DNA from: Phycisphaerae bacterium
GTDB taxonomy: Bacteria > Planctomycetota > Phycisphaerae > SM23-33
Assembly: GCA_018335035.1 (NCBI GenBank)
Contig: JAGXKT010000004.1
Coordinates: forward strand, 100,733-140,892
Direction of reading: 5' to 3'
Length of the DNA stretch: 40,160 nt
Every line of letters begins with the position of its first letter. Position 1 is the stretch's first letter. The notes beneath the pieces are model-generated. The model made no database searches, was not told the DNA's origin, and worked only from the letters and a program-made list of their open reading frames with translations. The translations under genes and the position numbers were made by a program. Of the stretch, positions 7,628 to 15,158 are shown piece by piece.

Positions 7628-8323
7628 CTAACCGTCCGCGCTGTTGCCTTCGCGATTTCCGTGTGCCGTGCCGTGCGAGCAGAGCCCCAGCAAGGGACAG
7701 TCGCGGCAACGCGGGTTTTGCGGGCGGCACGTCCGTCGGCCGTGTGCGATCAGCAGCAGATGCATGTCGTGGCGGTCGCGGGGGCGCATCGCCGGCGTCA
7801 GCACCGTGTGGGCACGCCCGGCCGGGACGTCCGGGGCCAGCCACCCAAGCCGCCGTGTAATTCGCTCGATGTGCGTGTCCACGGGAAACACCGGCATGTC
7901 GAAGGCGAACAGCAGCACGCACAGGGCGGTTTTTGGCCCAACGCCGTCAAAGCCGAGGAGATAGCCGTAGGCATCGTCGGCCGGCATCGCGGCCAGGAAT
8001 TCCAGCGAGATCTCACCGCGGCGGTCGCGCAGCTTCCGGCAGATGCGGCGGATACGCGGCGCCTTCTGCCGGCTCAGTCCGGCCGGACGGATCACGCCAG
8101 CGATGGCGTCGCTTCGCGCGTCGGCGAGGGCGTCCCACGAGGCGAACCGCTTGCGCAACGCGTCGAATGCGCGAGAGCTGTTGGCGTCCGTGGTGTTCTG
8201 CGAGAGGATCGTGGCGATCAGCACGCCGACGGCGTCCGGCCGGTGCTGCCGCTCCGGACGGGCGTAGGCGCGGATCAGCCGGCGCAGTACATCGTGCGTT
8301 GTTTTTCGGTTCAACTCCGCCAT
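7628..8323 (-). CDS. nth: Endonuclease III-like DNA glycosylase/AP lyase
   Basis: Base-excision repair enzyme of the HhH-GPD family that removes oxidised pyrimidines and nicks abasic sites. It has 231 residues from the ATG at 8321-8323. The helix-hairpin-helix reads GFDGVGPKTA with catalytic K131; the essential aspartate is D149 in FPVDTHIERI. The C-terminal 4Fe-4S motif C-x6-C-x2-C-x5-C is complete (C199, C206, C209, C215). The longer open reading upstream of this ATG is basic and low in complexity and is not needed by the family. Both catalytic residues and the cluster are intact, so an active bifunctional glycosylase is expected. A MutY role is less likely because MutY has Ser in place of the Lys. 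Confidence 0.92.
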   Translation of the reverse strand: MAELNRKTTHDVLRRLIRAYARPERQHRPDAVGVLIATILSQNTTDANSSRAFDALRKRFASWDALADARSDAIAGVIRPAGLSRQKAPRIRRICRKLRDRRGEISLEFLAAMPADDAYGYLLGFDGVGPKTALCVLLFAFDMPVFPVDTHIERITRRLGWLAPDVPAGRAHTVLTPAMRPRDRHDMHLLLIAHGRRTCRPQNPRCRDCPLLGLCSHGTAHGNREGNSADG

Positions 8324-8493
8324 CGCCGTTGCCCATAGCCGGGCACTCCGCGCCGGCCACGGTACTCTCGTCGTCGAACGCAGCGGCGATGTCAAGCGCC
8401 GCCAAGGCGGCTGGTCGCATTGCGCTGGCGCGGCGTGCAGCATCCGGCCGATGACACGTGCGGATTGGTGCGGACGTGATGGGAGAGGCGACC

Positions 8494-8898
8494 ATGAACA
8501 AGGGCGCGAACATCCTGATCATCCTGGGGGCGATTGCCGTATGCGTGTGGACGGGGCATCTGCTGATCTGGGCGCTGGGGGGCGAGACGGGCTGGTGGAC
8601 GCCGAGCACGGACCCGCTGACACTGGCTGACAGCCGCGATCGCGTCGAGGTGCTCGTAGACGGCACGCTGATTCAGAGGCGGATCGCCGAGGGCGAGGTA
8701 TTGCTGCGCCGCAAGGGCGGCACCGAGTCGCTCACGCGCGACGACGTGGGCATCCGCTTCAACAACGTCGACCGCGTTCGTGCGTCGCGCCGCTGGCCGA
8801 TGACGGTTGCCGGCGGGCTGATCGGCGCCGGCGCGGTGATGCTGATTTGGGGGCTCGCATGGCGTTTCGGGCGGTGGCGCCCGCCGGTGACCGCGTAA
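8494..8898 (+). CDS. Small membrane protein, unknown function
   Basis: A 134-residue protein with two predicted membrane segments: residues about 6-26 (ILIILGAIAVCVWTGHLL) and about 104-124 (AGGLIGAGAVMLIWGLAW). Between them is a soluble domain of about 70 residues containing VEVLVDGTLIQRR and VLLRRKGG. Both termini probably face the same side. The ATG at 8494 follows GGGAGAGG with good spacing; an upstream in-frame ATG at 8479 overlaps that site and is less likely. I do not recognise the family. It lies between the divergent nth gene and pyrR, 65 bases before pyrR. Confidence 0.65.
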   Translation: MNKGANILIILGAIAVCVWTGHLLIWALGGETGWWTPSTDPLTLADSRDRVEVLVDGTLIQRRIAEGEVLLRRKGGTESLTRDDVGIRFNNVDRVRASRRWPMTVAGGLIGAGAVMLIWGLAWRFGRWRPPVTA

Positions 8899-8904
8899 GC
8901 ACGC

Positions 8905-8933
8905 TTGCGTCGGAAATGCCCCACCGGTAGCAT
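8905..8933 (+). promoter_or_regulatory. Sigma70-type promoter for pyrR-pyrB
   Basis: -35 TTGCGT (8905-8910), a 17-base spacer and -10 TAGCAT (8928-8933), with pyrR starting at 8964. The leader would be only about 24 bases, too short for a PyrR-type terminator/antiterminator attenuator. Confidence 0.42.
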
Positions 8934-8963
8934 GCACGCAACCGCGCATGACGGGCGGACCCG

Positions 8964-9497
8964 ATGGAACAGACCCTTACCGCCAACCAGGTTCGCGAGG
9001 CGATCGACCGGCTCTACGAGCAGGTGCTGGCGCATGTACCCGACGATGTGCCAGTGGCCGTCATCGGCGTGCGGACGCGCGGCGAGACGCTGGCCGGGCG
9101 GATCGTCGAGCGGCTTGAGGCCGATCGCGCCGACCTGCCCGTCCGCTACGGCGTGCTGGACATCACCTTCTACCGGGACGACCTGTCGCGGCGGCGCGGT
9201 GTGCCGCTGGTCCGCGCCACGGAGATCGACTTCGATCTGGACGACACGTGGGTGCTTCTGGTCGACGACGTGCTCCAGACGGGGCGCAGCGTCCGCGCGG
9301 CGCTGGACGCTCTGGCGGATTTCGGCCGACCGAGGGTCGTTCGGCTGGCGGCGCTGATCGATCGCGGCGGACGCGAGTTGCCCATCGCCGCGGATTTCGT
9401 CGGCCGGCGCGTCGACGCGCCGGACGGCGCCCGCGTGCAGGTTCGATTCCAGGAGACCGATGGCACCGAAGGCGTCTTCATCCTCACGCAAGACTGA
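8964..9497 (+). CDS. pyrR: PyrR: pyrimidine operon regulator / uracil phosphoribosyltransferase
   Basis: A 177-residue PRTase-fold protein of the PyrR family. PyrR binds pyr mRNA in response to UMP in Firmicutes and often has uracil phosphoribosyltransferase activity. The PRPP-binding loop is [13 protein letters not shown] (about residues 97-109), and [12 protein letters not shown] (33-44) matches the family's N-terminal region. The length is normal. The start has only a weak GGGCGG ribosome site. The gene overlaps pyrB by 38 bases, so the two are co-transcribed and probably translationally coupled. I see no PyrR-binding attenuator in the short leader, so regulation may act differently here or only the enzyme activity may matter. 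Confidence 0.9.
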   Translation: MEQTLTANQVREAIDRLYEQVLAHVPDDVPVAVIGVRTRGETLAGRIVERLEADRADLPVRYGVLDITFYRDDLSRRRGVPLVRATEIDFDLDDTWVLLVDDVLQTGRSVRAALDALADFGRPRVVRLAALIDRGGRELPIAADFVGRRVDAPDGARVQVRFQETDGTEGVFILTQD

Positions 9498-10437
9498 GCG
9501 CGCCGACAAGAGCTTCCTCTGGACGCGCAAGGATCTCGTCGGCATCGACGAGCTTTCGTCCGAGGAGATCGTTCACATCCTCGACACGGCCGAGAGCTTC
9601 AAGGAAGTCTCCACGCGGTCGATCAAGAAGGTCCCCGCCTTGCGCGGCAAGGTCGTGGCGTTGATGTTTTTCGAGAACTCGACGCGGACGCGGATGAGCT
9701 TCGAGCTGGCGGCGGGCCGCCTGTCGGCGGACACGCTGGGCTTCACGGCGGCCGGGTCCTCCGTCGCCAAAGGCGAGACGACGCTGGATACGGTCCGCAA
9801 TATCGAGGCGATGGGCGTAGACATTTTCGTGGTACGTCACAGCGAGCCGGGCGCGCCGCACATGCTGGCGCGGAAGGTCCGTGGAGCGGTCATCAACGCC
9901 GGCGACGGTCCGCACGAGCATCCGACCCAGGCACTTCTGGACGTGTTCACGATTCGTCAGCGGCTCGGGCGCGTCGACGGACTGACCGTCGCCATCGTCG
10001 GCGACATCGCGCACTCGCGCGTGGCGCGGAGCAGCATCCTGACCCTGCGGAAGCTCGGGGCCGAGGTGATCGTCGTCGGTCCGCCGACGTTGGTTCCCTC
10101 GGCGATTGCTGCCATGGGCTGCCAAGTCAGCCACGACCTGGACGCCGTGCTCAGAGAGGTGGATGTGATCAACATGCTACGCGTCCAGTTCGAGCGGTTC
10201 GGCAGCCAGCTTTTTCCGTCCGTCCGCGAGTACAGCCGGCTGTACGGGCTCAACGCCGACCGCCTCGCTCGCTGTCGCAAGGACGTGCTCGTGATGCACC
10301 CCGGGCCCATCAACCGCGGCATCGAGCTGACCAGCGAGGTCGCCGACGGACCCAACTCCTGCATCCTCCAGCAAGTGACCAACGGCCTGGCCACCCGCAT
10401 GGCCGTGCTGTACCTCGTCAGCCAGTGTGTGGCGTAA
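9460..10437 (+). CDS. pyrB: Aspartate carbamoyltransferase catalytic subunit
   Basis: Catalyses carbamoyl phosphate plus aspartate to carbamoyl aspartate, the committed step of UMP synthesis. It has 325 residues. Active-site motifs: [13 protein letters not shown] (S-T-R-T-R at 74-78), SSVAKGET (K104), HPTQALLD (154-161) and HPGPINRG (280-287). The Met start lies inside pyrR, with AGGAG just upstream. A short Ser/Lys-rich extension of about 18 residues precedes the usual FLWTRKDL start, so a slightly later start cannot be excluded. No regulatory pyrI is visible; catalytic trimers without PyrI are common alongside PyrR. Confidence 0.96.
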   Translation: MAPKASSSSRKTERADKSFLWTRKDLVGIDELSSEEIVHILDTAESFKEVSTRSIKKVPALRGKVVALMFFENSTRTRMSFELAAGRLSADTLGFTAAGSSVAKGETTLDTVRNIEAMGVDIFVVRHSEPGAPHMLARKVRGAVINAGDGPHEHPTQALLDVFTIRQRLGRVDGLTVAIVGDIAHSRVARSSILTLRKLGAEVIVVGPPTLVPSAIAAMGCQVSHDLDAVLREVDVINMLRVQFERFGSQLFPSVREYSRLYGLNADRLARCRKDVLVMHPGPINRGIELTSEVADGPNSCILQQVTNGLATRMAVLYLVSQCVA

Positions 10438-10688
10438 GGCAAGGCGGTCGTTGCGCAGCCCGCAGGGATGTTGGTCGATGCCCTGGGGCGTGGCACCGGG
10501 AACGGCTGGGGCGTGGCGAGCGAGCCCGTACAGGGGCTTTCGCGGCGCGGCGCATGGGTGGCTGTTCGCGGATGTCGCTGACGCGTGAAAGCGGGCAATC
10601 CGCAGGCCGAGTGGCCGCTTTGCATTGCTGACGGTTCCCAATGACGCTGAACGGTTTCCTCCACAAGCGTCTGCGGTGGCACAAGTCC

Positions 10689-10717
10689 TTGCTTGCCGGT
10701 TTGGGATGCTTTATAGA
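10689..10717 (+). promoter_or_regulatory. Possible promoter for the GH3 gene, giving a leaderless mRNA
   Basis: -35 TTGCTT (10689-10694), a 17-base spacer and -10 TATAGA (10712-10717). The preferred ATG is at 10725, exactly where transcription would be expected to begin. The gap 10438-10640 upstream holds no gene that I can support. Confidence 0.4.
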
Positions 10718-10724
10718 ACGCCGC

Positions 10725-12371
10725 ATGCTGGAAACACTCGATCCCGAAACGACCGAACGCATTGACGCCCTGTTGGCCGGGATGTCCGTGAAGGACAAGA
10801 TCGGCCAACTGCTCTGTCCCGTCGCCTGGGACTACGACGAAGTCGCCTGCGACAAGCTGATCGACCGCACGTTGCGGCGCGTGGAGCAGTACGGCGTCGG
10901 CTGCGTTTTTCTGGCCGGCGGCAGCGAAGAAGCCACCGTCAAGCTGACCTCGCGTTTGTCGCAGGTGTCGGACGTGCCGATCATCGTCTGCGCCGACATG
11001 GAAAACGGCGCCGGCGGGCCCGTGGCGGGGCGGATGGTCTTTCCCGCCGGCATGGCGTGCGGGGCGGCTAATGACCCGGCGCACGTCGAGACGGTCGGCC
11101 GGGCCGTCGCTCGCGAAGGCCGGGCGCTGGGCGTTCATTGGACGCTCGGGCCGGTGTCCGATCTGTGCCTGTGCCCGGCGAACCCGATGACCTTCACGCG
11201 GAGCTATGGCTGTCGTCCGGAACACGTGGTGCGGATGGCGACGGCCTATATTGGCGGCGTGCAGCGCGGCGGGCGGATGTCCGCGACGGCGAAACATTTT
11301 CCAGGCGATGGCGCGGAAGAGCGTGAGCCGCATATCTGCGCGGCCGTCAACGCCCTCTCGCGAGACGAGTGGATGGACACCTATGGACGGGTCTGGCGAG
11401 CCGTCATTGACGCCGGCGTGATGACGATCATGGTCGGACACATCGCGCTGCCGTTCGTGGACGGCGAGGCCGACGCCATGGGCCTGCCGCCGGCGACGTT
11501 GAGCCGGAAGATACAGGTGGACTTCCTCCGCGGCGAACTCGGTTTCGAGGGGCTGACGATCTGCGACGCGGCATCGATGCCGGGTATCGCCGGGTATACG
11601 GATCCTGTCGAGCGGTGCTGGCGCAACGTTGCGGCCGGGACGGATGTGCATCTGTTCTCCGAGCCGGAGACGGACAGCGACGGCGCCTTGGCAGCCGTGC
11701 GGGACGGCAAGCTGACGGAAGAGCGATTGACGGAAGCCGCCCGACGCGTTCTGGAGCTCAAGGCGCGCGTAGGACTGTTTTCCGATGCGCCCGAGCCGAA
11801 GACGACGCCCGAGGAACGCGCCCGTTGGCAAAGCACCGCGCAGAACATTGCCGACAACAGTATTGTCGTCGCCCGGAACGTCGGTGATCGGCTGCCGGTC
11901 ATGCTGGGCGCCGGGTCCAAGGTGCTGACCGTGACCATGCTGCACACCGAGGGACTCCGCCACGGGCACGTGCCAGATATTCCCGTGGTCGACGAGGAAC
12001 TGCGCCAGCGCGGCATCACTGTACGGCACGAGGTAAACCTGTTTCGTGACGAGCTGCGCGCCATTCAGGGCGATTACGACGCAGTCTTCCTGAACCTCTG
12101 TGTCCGCCCGCGTTACGGGACGACGCGGATGTATGGCGACATGGTCATGACGCTGTGGAAGGGGTACTGGCGGGAGCATCCGTGTGTGGTATTCTCATCG
12201 TTCGGTGATCCCTTCAAGTTGCAGGAGATTCCCTACGCGCCGAACTGGGTGATGAGCTTCGACGACTCGGAGCCCTCGCAGCGGGCCATGGTCAAGGTCT
12301 GGCTCGGCGAGATGGCAGCGCAGGGCACGTGCCCGGTATCGCTTCCCGGGTATTTCGATGTTGAGGTGTGA
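10725..12371 (+). CDS. Glycoside hydrolase family 3 protein (beta-N-acetylglucosaminidase-like)
   Basis: A 548-residue GH3 enzyme without a signal peptide, so probably cytoplasmic. The family barrel is clear: VPIIVCADMENG, TLGPVSDL, the loop ATAKHFPGDG (KHFPGDG at 190-196), and FEGLTICDA, whose Asp (about 281) fits the nucleophile. NagZ-type enzymes cut GlcNAc from muropeptides or chitin fragments; they carry a D-S-H dyad after KHFPGHG, whereas here the corresponding place reads R-E-P-H (His about 203). A C-terminal region of about 190 residues follows the barrel. The ATG at 10725 is preferred because a promoter ends just before it; an in-frame ATG at 10641 would add 28 basic residues. The gene sits between pyrB and pyrC, which are usually adjacent to each other, so its presence there is unusual. 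Confidence 0.85.
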   Translation: MLETLDPETTERIDALLAGMSVKDKIGQLLCPVAWDYDEVACDKLIDRTLRRVEQYGVGCVFLAGGSEEATVKLTSRLSQVSDVPIIVCADMENGAGGPVAGRMVFPAGMACGAANDPAHVETVGRAVAREGRALGVHWTLGPVSDLCLCPANPMTFTRSYGCRPEHVVRMATAYIGGVQRGGRMSATAKHFPGDGAEEREPHICAAVNALSRDEWMDTYGRVWRAVIDAGVMTIMVGHIALPFVDGEADAMGLPPATLSRKIQVDFLRGELGFEGLTICDAASMPGIAGYTDPVERCWRNVAAGTDVHLFSEPETDSDGALAAVRDGKLTEERLTEAARRVLELKARVGLFSDAPEPKTTPEERARWQSTAQNIADNSIVVARNVGDRLPVMLGAGSKVLTVTMLHTEGLRHGHVPDIPVVDEELRQRGITVRHEVNLFRDELRAIQGDYDAVFLNLCVRPRYGTTRMYGDMVMTLWKGYWREHPCVVFSSFGDPFKLQEIPYAPNWVMSFDDSEPSQRAMVKVWLGEMAAQGTCPVSLPGYFDVEV

Positions 12372-12418
12372 CCGTACAAATCCCCGAACGCCCCATCGCA
12401 CTTCGCGGCACGCCGGCG

Positions 12419-12424
12419 TATCAT
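12419..12424 (+). promoter_or_regulatory. Possible -10 box for pyrC
   Basis: TATCAT, five of six matches to the -10 consensus, 50 bases upstream of the pyrC ATG and downstream of the GH3 stop. No clear -35 is present. Confidence 0.3.
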
Positions 12425-12437
12425 ACGTAGTCGAATT

Positions 12438-12451
12438 CACCCGTGCGGGTG
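12438..12451 (+). promoter_or_regulatory. Small inverted repeat in the pyrC leader
   Basis: CACCCGTGCGGGTG is a perfect inverted repeat that folds as a 5-base-pair stem with a 4-base loop. It lies between the presumed pyrC -10 box and its ribosome site (GAGAAGG at about 12461). It could be an mRNA hairpin or an operator; there is no U tract, so it is not a terminator. Confidence 0.3.
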
Positions 12452-12473
12452 CATCCTTACGAGAAGGCACGCC

Positions 12474-13793
12474 ATGCACGACATCGTCATTGCAAACGGG
12501 CGCGTCATCGACCCTGCCGGCGGGCGGGACGAGGTTTGCGACGTGGCGATCGACGGCGAGTGCATCGCCGCGGTAGGCACGCCTCGCGGCAAGGCCCGCC
12601 AAACCATCGACGCTAAGGGCAAGATCGTCTGCCCCGGGCTGATCGACCTGCACGTACACTGTCGCGAACCGGGTCACGAGGAGGAAGAGACCATCGCCAC
12701 GGCGTCGGCGGCCGCGGCGGCCGGTGGATTCGCCACCATCTGCGCTATGCCGAACACGCACCCGCCTGCCGACGACGAGCGCGCGGTGCAGTACGTGATT
12801 CAGCGAGCGGCCGAAGCGGCCCAGGCGCGCGTGCTCCCCGTCGGCTGCATCACGAAGGCCCGCGCGGGCGAAGAACTGGCAGAGATGGGCGCGATGCTCG
12901 AGGCCGGCGCCGTCGGTTTCAGCGACGACGGGGACGGCGTGGCCTCGACGGCCGTCATGCAGCGGGCCCTGCAATACGCCGCCCGCCTTGGCGCGCCACT
13001 GATGCAGCACTGCCAGGACCCCGACCTGATGGGTGGCGGGCAGATGAATTCCGGCACCACGGCTGTTCGCCTCGGGTTGGGCGGCATCGCCGCCTCGGGC
13101 GAGCAGATCATGCTCCGGCGCGACCTGAAGCTCGTGGAGCATACCGGCGCCCGCTACCACGTCCAGCACGTCTCGACGGTCGGTAGCGTGGAACTGATCC
13201 GTCAGGCCAAGCAGGCGGGTCTGGCCGTCACGGCCGAGGCGACGCCGCATCACCTGTTGCTGACGGACGCGGCCTGTTCGGGGTACGACCCGAATTACAA
13301 GGTCAACCCGCCGTTGCGGTCGGCGGCGGATGTCGAGGCGCTGCGTGCCGGTGTCGCCGACGGGACGATCGATTGCCTCGCCAGCGATCACGCCCCGCAC
13401 GCCAAAGAAGAGAAGGACCTGGAGTTCGGCCTGGCGCCGTTCGGGATCGCTTCGCTGGAATGCGCCTTGGGCTTGTATGCCAAGGCGCTGATCGACAGCG
13501 GGTGGATGGATTGGCCGGGCTTGATTGCGCGGCTGACGACGGGCCCCGCGGCAGTGCTGGTCCGTCCGGGAACCGATGCCGGCGCGGCGACGCCGCAGGG
13601 ACTGGCGGCCGGTGCGCCGGCCGACGTGACCCTGATCGATCCGGGCAAGCGCTGGACCGTGCGCCCAGCCAAATTCCTCTCAAAAGGCCGCAATTGCCCC
13701 TACGATGGCTGGCGCCTGAAGGGACGAGCCACGGCGACACTTGTCGGCGGGCGCACTATTTTGTGTAACCTCCCTGCCTCGACGATGATATAA
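12474..13793 (+). CDS. pyrC: Dihydroorotase (class I)
   Basis: Zinc enzyme that cyclises carbamoyl aspartate to dihydroorotate. It has 439 residues, typical of the class I (B. subtilis-like) form. Metal and active-site motifs: DLHVHCREPG (H60, H62), GFSDDGDGV, the HCQD motif, HVQHVSTVGS, the ATPHHLLLTD motif, and LASDHAPH with the catalytic aspartate. The ATG follows GAGAAGG with suitable spacing. It is separated from pyrR-pyrB by the GH3 gene and has its own possible -10 box. Its stop codon TAA is part of the extended -10 box proposed for the next gene. Confidence 0.95.
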   Translation: MHDIVIANGRVIDPAGGRDEVCDVAIDGECIAAVGTPRGKARQTIDAKGKIVCPGLIDLHVHCREPGHEEEETIATASAAAAAGGFATICAMPNTHPPADDERAVQYVIQRAAEAAQARVLPVGCITKARAGEELAEMGAMLEAGAVGFSDDGDGVASTAVMQRALQYAARLGAPLMQHCQDPDLMGGGQMNSGTTAVRLGLGGIAASGEQIMLRRDLKLVEHTGARYHVQHVSTVGSVELIRQAKQAGLAVTAEATPHHLLLTDAACSGYDPNYKVNPPLRSAADVEALRAGVADGTIDCLASDHAPHAKEEKDLEFGLAPFGIASLECALGLYAKALIDSGWMDWPGLIARLTTGPAAVLVRPGTDAGAATPQGLAAGAPADVTLIDPGKRWTVRPAKFLSKGRNCPYDGWRLKGRATATLVGGRTILCNLPASTMI

Positions 13794-13794
13794 T
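13786..13794 (+). promoter_or_regulatory. Extended -10 promoter for the PilZ gene
   Basis: TGATATAAT is a perfect extended -10 element (TGnTATAAT), overlapping the pyrC stop codon. Transcription would start near 13801, giving a leader of about 65 bases to the GTG start at 13867. No convincing -35 is needed for extended -10 promoters. Confidence 0.4.
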
Positions 13795-13866
13795 CACAAA
13801 TCCTGTAATAATCGGGCGTTCGGATTTGCACCCCGTCATTGGGGGTCGTTACGTCGAGGTTGATAA

Positions 13867-14202
13867 GTGCATCGCACCGAGACCAAACGGGAGCGTCGTC
13901 GGCACAGGCGATATGAGGCCGCCTATCCTATCACGCTGTTCGACGCGTCGGGAGAGGTGCTCGCCCGGACGCGGACGGTGAACATTTCTCGTGGCGGGCT
14001 CTTCGTGCACGTTCCGCACGACGCGGCGCCGCCGCAGGCCGAGACGGTAGAGGTGGACTTGGCCGCTCCGGGAACCGACGCGCGCGTGGCGGAGTTCTTC
14101 TGTCAGGCCCGCGTGGTGCGTCACCAGCACGTCGGCGACGGCGACAGGGTCGGCGTGGGGTTGGAGTTCTCGCATCCGTTGCCGCTGGCGCTGGGCACGT
14201 AG
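13867..14202 (+). CDS. PilZ-domain protein
   Basis: A 111-residue single-domain PilZ protein. PilZ domains bind cyclic di-GMP. The expected signature is present: the arginine-rich RRHRRYE (RxxxR) near the N-terminus, and NISRGGLF (variant of D/N-x-S-x-x-G) about 30 residues later. The rest of the domain ends GVGLEFSHP. The start is a GTG at 13867, with GAGGT about 8 bases upstream. It has no output domain, so it probably acts by binding a partner. It converges with mtnP, with 4 bases between stops. Confidence 0.82.
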   Translation: MHRTETKRERRRHRRYEAAYPITLFDASGEVLARTRTVNISRGGLFVHVPHDAAPPQAETVEVDLAAPGTDARVAEFFCQARVVRHQHVGDGDRVGVGLEFSHPLPLALGT

Positions 14203-14206
14203 CGGC

Positions 14207-15088
14207 TTACAGATACGCGCCCGCTAACAGCTCCAACGCGTCGCGCGTCTCGGGGGTGATCTTCCGACGGTCGGACCAGATCGCAAGTTCCAGCGCGTTA
14301 TGGGCGGCGCTGGGCGTCTCGGAAATCTCCTTGAAGCGTGAGACGGCCGCCCGGATCAGCGCGACGGCGTGCTGTGTCGCGTCGGTGAGATTGCCGATGA
14401 TTTCCTTGAGCAACTCGTGCTTGTCGAGATCGGCCGGCGCGGGCTTCCAGCAGTCGTAGTCGCTGACGAGGCAGACCAGCGCGTAGCTCATTTCCGCTTC
14501 GCGGGCGAGTTTGGCTTCGGGCATGGCCGTCATGCCGATCAGGTCGCCGCCCCAGATGCGGTGCATTTCACTCTCGGCGCGCGTTGAAAAGGCCGGGCCC
14601 TCCATGCACACGTACGTGCCGCCATCGTGCGTGGTCGCGTCGACCTGTTCGGCGCAGTTCAGCAGATGCCTGCGCAGCACGCTGCAGAACGGCACCGCGA
14701 ACTCGATGTGTGCGGCCAGGCCTGTTTCGAAGAACGTCCCCGCGCGTCTGTAGGTCTTATCGATGATCTGATCGGGGACCACCAACTCGCGCGGCGCGTA
14801 CTGATCGCGGAGCGATCCGACGGCGCCCGACGCGATCACGTGCGTGCACCCCAGTCGCTTGAGCGCGTAGATGTTCGCCCGGTAATTGACGGCCGAGGGG
14901 TTCACGACGTGTCCCGCGCCGTGGCGGTTGAGCACGGCGATGTCCATCCCGTCCCACGTGGTCTGGATGACGTCGTCCGAGGGTCGGCCGAACGGCGTTT
15001 CGACCGCAATCGTCTCGCCCTCGGTCTGCTCGCACAGCGCATCACCCAATCCGCTTCCGCCGATGATTCCGATCTTCGCATTGCCCAT
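14207..15088 (-). CDS. mtnP: S-methyl-5'-thioadenosine phosphorylase
   Basis: Phosphorolysis of methylthioadenosine to adenine and methylthioribose-1-phosphate, the entry to methionine salvage. The protein is 293 residues with family motifs GIIGGSGLGD (phosphate loop), NRHGAGH, IASGAVGSL, YVCMEGPAFSTRAESE and GMTAMPEAKLAREAEM. The start MGNAKIGIIGG at 15086-15088 has GGAG 10 bases upstream. Close homologues act on inosine or guanosine; MTAP versus purine nucleoside phosphorylase cannot be settled by eye. It lies 70 bases downstream of the AsmA-like gene on the same strand. No other methionine-salvage gene is visible. Confidence 0.9.
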   Translation of the reverse strand: MGNAKIGIIGGSGLGDALCEQTEGETIAVETPFGRPSDDVIQTTWDGMDIAVLNRHGAGHVVNPSAVNYRANIYALKRLGCTHVIASGAVGSLRDQYAPRELVVPDQIIDKTYRRAGTFFETGLAAHIEFAVPFCSVLRRHLLNCAEQVDATTHDGGTYVCMEGPAFSTRAESEMHRIWGGDLIGMTAMPEAKLAREAEMSYALVCLVSDYDCWKPAPADLDKHELLKEIIGNLTDATQHAVALIRAAVSRFKEISETPSAAHNALELAIWSDRRKITPETRDALELLAGAYL

Positions 15089-15158
15089 GGTGGCTGATCT
15101 CCGTGAAAGGATCGTCCGGTTGCTCTCGGCCGCCCACGACCGCCCGTGGGGCGCGAGC

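Noticed and set aside
8398-8411. GCCGCC-AA-GGCGGC inverted repeat between nth and the small membrane protein gene
   Set aside because: The loop is only two bases, no T tract follows, and such GC-rich repeats are expected by chance here.
9441-9450. GTTCGATTCC, resembling a tRNA T-loop
   Set aside because: It lies inside pyrR coding sequence and no acceptor stem, D-arm or anticodon arm surrounds it.
9957-12179. A 740-codon minus-strand frame antisense to pyrB and the GH3 gene
   Set aside because: It is the mirror of two well-identified enzymes and has no recognisable motif.
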